A stretch of 30,779 bases of DNA from an uncultured Lachnospiraceae bacterium (GTDB taxonomy: Bacteria; Bacillota; Clostridia; Lachnospirales; Lachnospiraceae): assembly GCA_910579425.1 (NCBI GenBank), contig CAJTVL010000047.1, positions 1 through 30,779 on the forward strand, in the 5' to 3' direction. A program made the translations under genes and the position numbers. Below, one piece after another: positions 8,003 to 15,467 of the stretch (its first letter is position 1; each line of letters begins with the position of its first letter). The notes beneath the pieces were generated by a model, which saw only the letters and a program-made list of their open reading frames with translations, made no database searches and was not told the origin of the DNA.

Positions 8003-8860
8003 ATGCTTGATGTTTCGGGACATCTGAGAGATAAAAGAAAATTTACGGGTTTTTTAGATACCGACCATCCGGTTCTCGTGAATTGCTGCGGGTGGCAGAT
8101 CCTCAAGACAAAAGACCTTTTCCTCCGGCGCGCAGGAGGAAGGCTGGATTACCAGCTCATTTATCTCTACCGGGGAGCCGGGCATTTTTTCCTTCAGGAC
8201 AGTTGGGTTGATCTGACAGCTGGGAACCTTATCCTCTACCGCCCCTACGAACCACAGATTTATTCTTTTTATGCCAATGAAAAACCCGAAGTTTTCTGGA
8301 TACACTTTACCGGAAATGACTGTGATTCCATACTGGAAAAGTACCGGATCGAAAACTGTTATATCGGTGAAATTCTCTCCCTCAGAGTTCTTTTTCAGGA
8401 TATTATCACAGAACTGCAATTGAAGAAACACCTGTATGAGGATATTGTGACCAGCAACTTTTATAAGATGCTTGCGACCATCTGCCGCTCCCGTCAGCGG
8501 CTTCTGGTTCCCCTGGAAAATAATTTTTCCATCGACAGGCTGATCGTCCAGATCAATCAGCATTACATGGATAAATGGACGGTCTCCTCCATGGCCGATT
8601 ACTGTAAACTGAGCAGGGGATACTTTGCCCATGCTTTCCAGAACCGGATGAAGGTGTCCCCCATGCATTACCTGATCAATCTGCGGATCGAAAAGGCCAA
8701 GGATCTGCTGGCCGCCGACACCATGAGCATCTCCGCCATCGCACCCCTTGTAGGCTTCGACGACCCTCTCTATTTCAGCCGTGCCTTCAAAAAGGCCGTG
8801 GGCATCACGCCCCGAGATTTCCGGCAGAGTGTGCTTGAGTCCAATACGCCGGAAATATAA
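8003..8860 (+). CDS. AraC-family transcriptional regulator with N-terminal cupin sensor
   Basis: A 285-residue sugar-responsive type regulator. The N-terminal half (about residues 20-110) reads as an AraC-binding cupin: DYQLIYLYRGAGHFF, then GNLILYRPYEPQ and FWIHFTG. The C-terminal 100 residues hold two helix-turn-helix units: WTVSSMADYCKLSRGYFAHAF for the first, and ISAIAPLVGFDDPLYFSRAFKKAVGITPRDFR for the second, with the family's usual P-R-D-F-R ending split here for brevity as GITPRDFR. The ATG at 8003 has GGAGGA 7 bases upstream. It is divergent from the sulfatase-transporter operon, so it most likely activates that operon in response to an imported glycan. The ligand is unknown. Confidence 0.9.
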   Translation: MLDVSGHLRDKRKFTGFLDTDHPVLVNCCGWQILKTKDLFLRRAGGRLDYQLIYLYRGAGHFFLQDSWVDLTAGNLILYRPYEPQIYSFYANEKPEVFWIHFTGNDCDSILEKYRIENCYIGEILSLRVLFQDIITELQLKKHLYEDIVTSNFYKMLATICRSRQRLLVPLENNFSIDRLIVQINQHYMDKWTVSSMADYCKLSRGYFAHAFQNRMKVSPMHYLINLRIEKAKDLLAADTMSISAIAPLVGFDDPLYFSRAFKKAVGITPRDFRQSVLESNTPEI

Positions 8861-8865
8861 ACAAC

Positions 8866-8894
8866 GGATGCCAGGCTTCGCCAGACATCCTTAT
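8866..8894. repeat. Short palindromic intergenic repeat, copy A
   Basis: GATGCCAGGCTTCGCC and the following AGACATCCTTAT form an imperfect hairpin with arms GGATG/CATCC and loop TTC. A near copy lies at 20990-21015 (copy B). Here it sits between the AraC stop and a strong terminator. Confidence 0.55.
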
Positions 8895-8903
8895 GTTTCA
8901 ATA

Positions 8904-8931
8904 AAAACGTGCGGCTTTCGCCGCACGTTTT
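8904..8931. terminator. Bidirectional Rho-independent terminator
   Basis: A perfect 12 bp stem AAAACGTGCGGC (8904-8915) / GCCGCACGTTTT (8920-8931) with loop TTTC. Each strand ends the stem in a T run, so it can stop transcription from the AraC gene (plus) and from the glycogen phosphorylase gene (minus), which converge here. Confidence 0.92.
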
Positions 8932-8962
8932 AAAATTCTAACACATCTCCTATGTTATTTCA

Positions 8963-11482
8963 TTATTTCTTTTTGGATGTAGCCGGCTCAGCCATTCTCT
9001 TGGGCAGAACCACCTTATCCAGATGCCAGATCTCATCCACATATTCCTGAATGGTTCTGTCGGATGAAAACTTACCGCAGCAGGCCACATTCAGAATAGC
9101 GCTTCTCGCCCACCCTGCTTCGTTACGGTAAGCAGCCTCCACCTTCTTCTGTGCCTCTGCGTAGGCCCTGAAGTCTTTCAGAATAAAGTACATATCCGCT
9201 TTGGACGTGCTTAAGGTATTGAGCAGAGAGTTGTAAAGCGTCCTGAACTGGTCAGGGTCATTGGGTGAGAAGGTTCCGTTGATGAGCTGCATCAGGACTC
9301 TTCTCACATCCGGATCGTTGTTGAATATATCCATGGGATTATATCCGCCGTGGTTTTCAAACTCAATAACCTCATTGGAGGAAAGGCCGAAAATAAACGC
9401 ATTTTCTTCTCCCACCTCTTCCACGATCTCCACATTGGCGCCGTCCATGGTTCCCAGGGTCAGCGCACCGTTTAACATGAACTTCATGTTGCCGGTACCG
9501 GATGCCTCCTTACTTGCCGTAGAAATCTGCTCGGACACATCGGCCGCCGCAAAGATCAGCTCGGCATTGGAAACCCTGTAGTTTTCAATGAACACCACTT
9601 TAATCTTGCCGTTGATGGCAGGATCGTTGTTCACCACATCCGCCACGGAATTAATCAGCTTAATGATCATCTTGGCATTGTAATAACCGGCGGAAGCCTT
9701 GGCCCCGAAAATAAAGGTTCTGGGATAGAATTCCATATCCGGGTTATCCTTAAGCTGGTTGTACAGATGCATCACATGCAGGATATTGAGGAGCTGACGT
9801 TTGTACTCATGGAGTCTCTTTACCTGTACGTCAAAGATGGAACGGGGATCAACCTCAATTCCGTTGTGCTCCAGAATATATTTTGCCAGACGGACCTTAT
9901 TCTGGTACTTGATGTTCATGAACTCCTGCTGGGCTTTCTTGTCATCCGCATAGACCTTAAGCCTGCTGATCTGGGGAAGGTCTGTGATCCACTCGGAACC
10001 TGCATGGGCGGTCACCCAGTCCGCAAGAAGCGGATTGCCGTGAAGCAAAAAGCGTCTCTGGGTAATTCCGTTGGTCTTATTGTTGAACTTCTCAGGGAAC
10101 ATCTCATAAAAGTCTTTCAGTTCCTGATTCTTCAGAATTTCGGTGTGAAGCCTTGCAACACCGTTTACGGAATAGCCGGATGCAATAGCCAGATGCGCCA
10201 TCTTTACCTGACCGTCATAGATGATCGCCATCTTGCGCACCTTCTCATGGTCGCCGGGATATTTTTCCTGAATCTGCAGAATAAATCTGCGGTTAATTTC
10301 TTCAATAATCTGATAAATTCTGGGAAGCAGTCTTGAGAACAGTTCAATGGGCCACTTTTCAAGAGCCTCAGCCATAATCGTATGGTTTGTATATGCGCAG
10401 GTCTTGGTGGTAACCTCCCACGCCTCGTCCCAGGTAAGGTAATACTCATCCATAAGAATTCTCATCAGCTCCGCGCTGGCCACCGTAGGATGGGTATCAT
10501 TTAACTGGAAAGTTGCCTTCTCATAGAACTTCCTGATGTCATCATGCTTTCTCATGTATCTGGCAACAGCCTCCTGGACGGAAGCAGAGATAAAGAAATA
10601 CTGCTGTTTCAGACGCAGCTCCTTGCCCGCATAATGGTTATCGTTGGGGTAGAGAACCTCTACGATATTCTTTGCAAGATTGGCCTGCTCTACCGCCTTC
10701 TGGTAATCGCCCTTGTCAAAGGAATCCAACTGGAAGCACTCAACCGCCTCCGCATCCCAGATGCGCAGAGTATTTACAATACCGTTCCCATAGCCTACAA
10801 CGGGAAGATCGTAAGGAATGGCTTTCACGCTCTGATAGCCTTCCTGAACAAAGTTGCTTCTTCCGTTCTTATCAATACGCACGTTTACATAACCGCCAAA
10901 TTTAACTTCCTTAGCGTATTCCGGTCTTCGCAGCTCAAAGGGATTGCCGTCCACCAGCCAGTTATCGGGAACTTCGACCTGATATCCGTCTCTGATCTCC
11001 TGCTTAAACATTCCGTAGCGGTATCTGATTCCGCAGCCGTAAGCCGGATAGCCCAACGTAGAAAGGGAATCCAGAAAGCATGCCGCGAGACGGCCCAGAC
11101 CGCCGTTTCCAAGAGCCGCGTCGGGCTCCTGATCTTCGATCACGTCCAGGTCAAGCCCCAGCTCCTCCAGAGCTTCCTTAAAAGGCTTATAAGCCTGAAG
11201 ATTGATGATATTATTGCCAAGAGCGCGTCCCATCAAAAACTCCATGGACATATAATATACCATCTTGGGATCCTGCTTGTCATATTCTTTGTGAGTGATC
11301 AGCCAGTTATCCACTACGGCATCCTTAACGGCATAGCCGACTGCCTGAAAAATCTGCTGCGGCGTAGCCTCTTCCAGTGTTTTGCGATATAAAGTTTTTA
11401 CATTGTAAAGCACGCTTCTTTTAAACATTTCCTTATCATAGGTAAAAGCAGCGGGTGTAGGTGTGGTCGTCTTCTGCGCCAT
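8963..11482 (-). CDS. glgP: Glycogen/maltodextrin phosphorylase
   Basis: Cytosolic GT35 enzyme that uses phosphate to release glucose-1-phosphate from alpha-1,4-glucan ends. The length, 839 residues, is usual for the family. Visible landmarks are YYMSMEFLMGRALGNN near residue 77-92, EPDAALGNGGLGRLAACFLDS, the VKRLHEYKRQLLN block, and the pyridoxal phosphate site SGTGNMKF with the cofactor Lys667. The ATG at 11482 follows GGAGG by 8 bases. It has its own promoter and ends at the bidirectional terminator at 8904-8931. No other glycogen genes are near, so it stands alone between regulator and ileS. Whether glycogen or maltodextrin is the main substrate cannot be told from sequence. Confidence 0.95.
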   Translation of the reverse strand: MAQKTTTPTPAAFTYDKEMFKRSVLYNVKTLYRKTLEEATPQQIFQAVGYAVKDAVVDNWLITHKEYDKQDPKMVYYMSMEFLMGRALGNNIINLQAYKPFKEALEELGLDLDVIEDQEPDAALGNGGLGRLAACFLDSLSTLGYPAYGCGIRYRYGMFKQEIRDGYQVEVPDNWLVDGNPFELRRPEYAKEVKFGGYVNVRIDKNGRSNFVQEGYQSVKAIPYDLPVVGYGNGIVNTLRIWDAEAVECFQLDSFDKGDYQKAVEQANLAKNIVEVLYPNDNHYAGKELRLKQQYFFISASVQEAVARYMRKHDDIRKFYEKATFQLNDTHPTVASAELMRILMDEYYLTWDEAWEVTTKTCAYTNHTIMAEALEKWPIELFSRLLPRIYQIIEEINRRFILQIQEKYPGDHEKVRKMAIIYDGQVKMAHLAIASGYSVNGVARLHTEILKNQELKDFYEMFPEKFNNKTNGITQRRFLLHGNPLLADWVTAHAGSEWITDLPQISRLKVYADDKKAQQEFMNIKYQNKVRLAKYILEHNGIEVDPRSIFDVQVKRLHEYKRQLLNILHVMHLYNQLKDNPDMEFYPRTFIFGAKASAGYYNAKMIIKLINSVADVVNNDPAINGKIKVVFIENYRVSNAELIFAAADVSEQISTASKEASGTGNMKFMLNGALTLGTMDGANVEIVEEVGEENAFIFGLSSNEVIEFENHGGYNPMDIFNNDPDVRRVLMQLINGTFSPNDPDQFRTLYNSLLNTLSTSKADMYFILKDFRAYAEAQKKVEAAYRNEAGWARSAILNVACCGKFSSDRTIQEYVDEIWHLDKVVLPKRMAEPATSKKK

Positions 11483-11526
11483 GATTATCTCCTCCGTTTA
11501 TCATTTTGTGCCAACACATCCATAAA

Positions 11527-11541
11527 TTGTCACCTTGACAA
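11527..11541. promoter_or_regulatory. Possible operator at the glgP transcription start
   Basis: A perfect inverted repeat TTGTCA (11527-11532), CCT, TGACAA (11536-11541) covers the predicted transcription start of glgP. The position would suit a repressor. No regulator can be named for it. Confidence 0.35.
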
Positions 11542-11546
11542 GTCCC

Positions 11547-11575
11547 ATTATACAACAGATGTTGAAAAATCACAA
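11547..11575 (-). promoter_or_regulatory. Sigma-A promoter of glgP
   Basis: On the minus strand TTGTGA (11570-11575), a 17-base spacer and perfect TATAAT (11547-11552) sit about 65 bases before the glgP start. The -35 matches 4 of 6 positions. Confidence 0.65.
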
Positions 11576-11597
11576 GATTAAGAGTTAAGCCAAAGCT

Positions 11598-11757
11598 TTT
11601 GCCCCGTAACTATTCAGCCTTCGGCTTCATAGTTACTGAATCCGGCCATTAAAAGTCCGCCTACGGCGAAGGGCCGGATTCACTCTTGGCACAATATACG
11701 CTTTCTCACGGTCTGCGCAGTAATTGCGCAGACCTGGCTGAATAGTTACTTTGCCCC
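11598..11757. mobile_element. MITE-like element: 144 bp, 14 bp terminal inverted repeats, 8 bp target duplication
   Basis: The element spans 11606-11749. Its ends are a perfect 14 bp inverted repeat, GTAACTATTCAGCC (11606-11619) and GGCTGAATAGTTAC (11736-11749). The direct repeat TTTGCCCC flanks it at 11598-11605 and 11750-11757, as expected of a target duplication. Inside are three hairpins: 11606-11636 (GTAACTAT pairing with ATAGTTAC, with an AGCC/GGCT inner stem); 11637-11682 (11 bp stem TGAATCCGGCC/GGCCGGATTCA); and 11710-11734 (10 bp stem GGTCTGCGCA/TGCGCAGACC). It contains no coding frame of note. It lies 4 bases past the ileS stop, so its hairpins may also act on ileS transcription or mRNA stability. 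No transposase is in the window. Confidence 0.65.
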
Positions 11758-11760
11758 TTC

Positions 11761-14700
11761 TTATTTTTCGACCCCGATTGTGACCTTCTCGCCGTTGACG
11801 TTCCATTCCTTCTCAATAGCAGTTTTGGAGTCCTTTACGATCTGATCTGCCAGCACCTTCTCGGAAATCGCCGCCTTATTAGCCTCCACAATTCCGGCCA
11901 GCTTTTCGTTTCCGTTGATGGCAACCGTGATGTGATCCATCACCTCAAACCCGGCTTCCTTACGCATAGTCTGGATCTTGCTGATGATCTCATATACAAA
12001 TCCTTCCTCCACCAGTTCCAGTGTCAGATTGGTGTCAAGCACTACGGTGACATTGTTGTCTCCCTCTGTCACAAAGCCTTCCTTCTGCGCCACATCAATG
12101 AGCAAATCCTCCTCAGAGAGCGAAATCATAACGCCATTTACTTCAAACTCCAAGGCGCCCTTATCTTTCAGCTCATTCATTGCCGCGGAGCCGTCCACTG
12201 CCGAAAGGTATTCCCGGATGCCGCCCAGTTGCTTGCCATACTTAGGCCCTACCGTGCGTAACTGAGGCTTAAAGCTGTAAGAGGTCAGGTCATCCACATC
12301 CTGCCGGAAGACCACCTCCTTCACATTCAGTTCATCCTCCACGATCTCCTTGAAATACCCCTCAAGGGCATGATCCGCCTTTACATACATGGTTCCGATG
12401 GGCTGACGGTTCTTGATGTTGGCTGCATTTCGGGCCGCACGTCCCATTACCACAATGGCAAGGACTTCCTTCATGTTGTCTTCTAACCCCTTATCGATCA
12501 TGGCTTCATCCGCCGCCGGGAAGTCGCACAGATGGATACTCTCCGGTGCCTCTTTATCATTGCTCTTCACCAGATTCAGATAAATTTCTTCCGTCATAAA
12601 AGGGATCATTGGAGCCGCGCATTTGCAGATCTGTGTCAGCGCCGTGTACAGCGTCATGTAAGCGTTGATCTTATCCTGCTCCATACCCTTTGCCCAGAAG
12701 CGCTCCCTGCAGCGGCGCACATACCAGTTGCTCATCTCGTCTACGAAGTTGTCCAGGACTCTGGCGGCCTCCGGGATGCGGTAGTGCTCCAGATCATAAT
12801 CCACTTCCTTGATTGCGGTGTTTAACTTGGACAAAAGCCACTTATCCATTACGGAAAGACTCTCATAATCCAGCGCATATTTCGTCGCGTCAAAGCCGTC
12901 AATATTGGCATACAAAATATAGAACGCATAGGTGTTCCAAAGGGTGCCCAGGAATTTGCGCTGTCCCTCCATCACTGCCTTGCCATGGAATCTGTTGGGA
13001 AGCCATGGCGCGGAATTAATATAAAAATACCAGCGGATGGCATCCGCTCCATAGGTTGCAAGAGCCTCGAAGGGATCCACCGCATTTCCTTTTGATTTGC
13101 TCATTTTCTGACCGTTTTCATCCTGCACATGCCCCAGAACAATGACATTCTCAAAAGGGGACTTGTTAAACAGCAGCGTCGATTCCGCCATCAGGGAATA
13201 AAACCAGCCTCTGGTCTGGTCTACGGCCTCCGAGATAAACTGAGCCGGGAACTGAGCCTCAAACAGTTCCTTATTCTCAAAAGGATAATGATGCTGCGCA
13301 AAAGGCATGGCCCCTGAATCAAACCAGCAGTCGATGACCTCCGGCACTCTGCGCATGGTCTTGCCGCACTTGGGGCAGGTACAGGTGATCTCATCCACAT
13401 AGGGTCTGTGCAGCTCCACGGTTCCTGCCGCAGGATTGCCGCTTAATTTTTCCAGCTCTTTTCGGGAACCAACCGCCTCCTGATGGAAGCATGCCTCACA
13501 TTCCCAGATATTTAAAGGGGTTCCCCAATAGCGGTTCCGGGAAACTCCCCAGTCCTGGATATTTTCCAGCCAGTTACCGAAACGTCCTTCACCGATGGAC
13601 TGAGGGATCCAGTTCACGGTCTTATTGTTGCGTACCAGATCATCCCGCACTGCCGTCATCTTGATGAACCAGGACTCCCTTGCATAATAAATCAAAGGCG
13701 TGTCGCACCGCCAACAGAAGGGATAGTCATGCTCAAATTTCGGTGCGTCAAAAAGCTTCCCCTCTTTGTCAAGGTCGATCAGGATGTCCTTATCCGCATC
13801 CTTTACAAACTTGCCGGCATAAGGCGTTTCCGGCGTCATATTTCCTTTTCCGTCCACAAACTGGACAAAGGGCAGGTCATAGTTTCGTCCCACCTGGGCG
13901 TCATCCTCGCCGAAAGCCGGTGCAATATGAACGATACCCGTACCGTCTGTCATGGTGACATAGTTGTCACAGGTGACAAAGTGGGCCTTTTTGTGCTGCT
14001 TTGCCGCCCCTTCCCCCGCGCAGGCAAAGAGAGGCTCATACTCTTTATATTCCAGCTCCTTTCCGGTATAGGTTTCTAACACCTCATAGGCCGGCTTTCC
14101 TTCCTGGGCCAGCTTCCCTAACACATTATCAAGAAGCGCCTGGGCCATATAATAGATATAGCCGTCCGCCGCTTTCACCTTCACATAGGTTTCCTGGGGA
14201 TTCACACACAGCGCCAGATTGGAGGGCAGGGTCCAGGGCGTCGTTGTCCAGGCTAGGAAGTAAGCGTCCTCCCCCACCACCTTAAAACGCACTACCGCAG
14301 AACGTTCCTTTACCGCCTTATATCCCTGCGCCACCTCATGGGAAGAGAGAGGGGTTCCGCATCTGGGACAATAGGGAACGATCTTAAAGCCCTTATACAA
14401 AAGGCCTTTATCCCAGATCTGCTTCAGCGCCCACCATTCGGATTCAATAAAGTCATCATGATAGGTTACATACGGATCGTCCATATCTGCCCAGAAGCCT
14501 ACGGTACCGGAAAAGTCCTCCCACATTCCCTTATATTTCCAAACGCTCTCCTTGCATTTGCTGATAAAGGGATCCAGGCCGTACTCCTCGATCTGCTCCT
14601 TGCCGTCTAAGCCAAGCTGTTTTTCCACCTCCAGCTCCACCGGAAGCCCGTGGGTATCCCATCCCGCCTTCCGGGGCACCATATATCCCTTCATGGTACG

Positions 14701-14913
14701 GTATCTGGGGATCATATCCTTGATCACACGGGTCAGCACATGGCCGATATGGGGCATTCCATTGGCAGTAGGGGGGCCGTCATAAAAGGTGTAAGCAGGC
14801 GCTCCCTTCCGGTTCTCCATACTCTTTTTAAAAATATCCTTCTCCCGCCAGAACTTTTCAATGTCTTTTTCACGATCCACAAAATTCAAATCCGTTGAGA
14901 CTTTCTGATACAT
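11761..14913 (-). CDS. ileS: Isoleucyl-tRNA synthetase (type 2, eukaryote-like)
   Basis: Charges tRNA-Ile with isoleucine in the cytosol. The 1050-residue class I synthetase shows HIGH at residues 55-58 (PPTANGMPHIGH) and KMSKS at 603-607. It has cysteine pairs typical of zinc sites (CPRCG, CWRCD, CPKCG) in the middle, a CP1 editing region, and an anticodon-binding C-terminal half (WYVRRCRERFW). The length and the NFVDREKDIEKFW start resemble the IleRS2 lineage rather than the roughly 930-residue IleRS1. That lineage is known for lower mupirocin sensitivity; whether this enzyme is resistant is inference. I chose the ATG at 14913 because GAAAGGA lies 8 bases upstream; an ATG at 14922 falls inside that ribosome site. 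Expression is controlled by the T-box leader upstream. Confidence 0.95.
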   Translation of the reverse strand: MYQKVSTDLNFVDREKDIEKFWREKDIFKKSMENRKGAPAYTFYDGPPTANGMPHIGHVLTRVIKDMIPRYRTMKGYMVPRKAGWDTHGLPVELEVEKQLGLDGKEQIEEYGLDPFISKCKESVWKYKGMWEDFSGTVGFWADMDDPYVTYHDDFIESEWWALKQIWDKGLLYKGFKIVPYCPRCGTPLSSHEVAQGYKAVKERSAVVRFKVVGEDAYFLAWTTTPWTLPSNLALCVNPQETYVKVKAADGYIYYMAQALLDNVLGKLAQEGKPAYEVLETYTGKELEYKEYEPLFACAGEGAAKQHKKAHFVTCDNYVTMTDGTGIVHIAPAFGEDDAQVGRNYDLPFVQFVDGKGNMTPETPYAGKFVKDADKDILIDLDKEGKLFDAPKFEHDYPFCWRCDTPLIYYARESWFIKMTAVRDDLVRNNKTVNWIPQSIGEGRFGNWLENIQDWGVSRNRYWGTPLNIWECEACFHQEAVGSRKELEKLSGNPAAGTVELHRPYVDEITCTCPKCGKTMRRVPEVIDCWFDSGAMPFAQHHYPFENKELFEAQFPAQFISEAVDQTRGWFYSLMAESTLLFNKSPFENVIVLGHVQDENGQKMSKSKGNAVDPFEALATYGADAIRWYFYINSAPWLPNRFHGKAVMEGQRKFLGTLWNTYAFYILYANIDGFDATKYALDYESLSVMDKWLLSKLNTAIKEVDYDLEHYRIPEAARVLDNFVDEMSNWYVRRCRERFWAKGMEQDKINAYMTLYTALTQICKCAAPMIPFMTEEIYLNLVKSNDKEAPESIHLCDFPAADEAMIDKGLEDNMKEVLAIVVMGRAARNAANIKNRQPIGTMYVKADHALEGYFKEIVEDELNVKEVVFRQDVDDLTSYSFKPQLRTVGPKYGKQLGGIREYLSAVDGSAAMNELKDKGALEFEVNGVMISLSEEDLLIDVAQKEGFVTEGDNNVTVVLDTNLTLELVEEGFVYEIISKIQTMRKEAGFEVMDHITVAINGNEKLAGIVEANKAAISEKVLADQIVKDSKTAIEKEWNVNGEKVTIGVEK

Positions 14914-14998
14914 AGTTTCCATCCTTTCTTTTTGAATTCCTGCTACGGGTAATCGGGCAAAAATATTTTCTCTGTCTGCGCAGGCAGCGCAAATCTAA

Positions 14999-15379
14999 TA
15001 CGACAAAAAATCCCGTCCGTAAAAAGGACGGGATAAAAATACCGCTTAACCACCTGTTTACCCATACGCGCCGCTTCTGAGTCCGTAAACCTCTCAAAAC
15101 CGATTTACTTCCTCTTATATAGCAGTTGAATATGCTTTCCTGTAACGGAGGATTCCGGCAAGGCTTACTTGAAAATAATCCGCTCATAACAGAAAGTGCG
15201 TCTCGCGGCTCCCCTCCTGTTATAAATCTTTCGGCCCGCAGCTCAGAAGTGATATTCCCTGCTTTCCTACTGATACCGGCTCCCACCAGCCCCGGCTCTC
15301 TGTGACGTTTGGAATGCAGCTACTGTCTTCGTCATTGCCTTTTCAAAAAACTTTTCTATGAAAAAATTTATTTCATAAA
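14999..15379 (-). promoter_or_regulatory. T-box leader of ileS with isoleucine specifier
   Basis: The 5' leader shows Stem I features in order: AGAGAG at its base, the GCTGGTGG...GAGCCGG segment, then GAATATCACTTCTGAGCTG, where ATC (15251-15253) is placed as the specifier codon for isoleucine. Far downstream is a T-box core AGGTGGTTAAGCGG (15042-15055), a somewhat divergent form of the AGGGTGGNACCGCG consensus, then the terminator at 15005-15033. In this family, uncharged tRNA-Ile pairs with the specifier and T-box to favour the antiterminator, so ileS is read when isoleucine is short. This fills most of the 554-base gap between ileS and the AAA ATPase gene. Boundaries are approximate. Confidence 0.85.
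15005..15033 (-). terminator. T-box-controlled Rho-independent terminator
   Basis: On the minus strand TCCCGTCC, a TTTTTAC loop and GGACGGGA form an 8 bp stem (arms 15026-15033 and 15011-15018), followed by six T residues (15005-15010). It lies just after the T-box core, as required for tRNA-dependent attenuation. Confidence 0.88.
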
Positions 15380-15385
15380 TTAGAA

Positions 15386-15413
15386 ATTACACCATTGCCA
15401 CATATTTTGTCAA
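15386..15413 (-). promoter_or_regulatory. Sigma-A promoter of the ileS T-box transcript
   Basis: A perfect TTGACA (15408-15413), a 16-base spacer and TGTAAT (15386-15391) on the minus strand, placing the start near 15379, just ahead of the T-box Stem I. Confidence 0.7.
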
Positions 15414-15467
15414 GCCCCTGCGGGCAGAAAGAAGAATATAATCCAGGATACAAGATAACCTTTTCTA

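Noticed and set aside
10544..11392. A 282-codon plus-strand open frame opposite glgP
   Set aside because: Antisense shadow of a strongly conserved gene; no ribosome site or motifs.
14737..14751. Possible altered HIGH motif that would mark a mupirocin hyper-resistant IleRS2
   Set aside because: The motif reads canonical HIGH, so the altered-signature class does not apply.
14974..14991. GTCTGCGCA near the ileS ribosome site, shared with a hairpin of the MITE-like element, in a small TGCGC/GCGCA stem
   Set aside because: Nine shared bases and a 5 bp stem are too little to call a second copy of the element.
15042..15300. tRNA-like look of the folded region before ileS
   Set aside because: No tRNA consensus (no acceptor/TPsiC arms); it is explained by the T-box leader.
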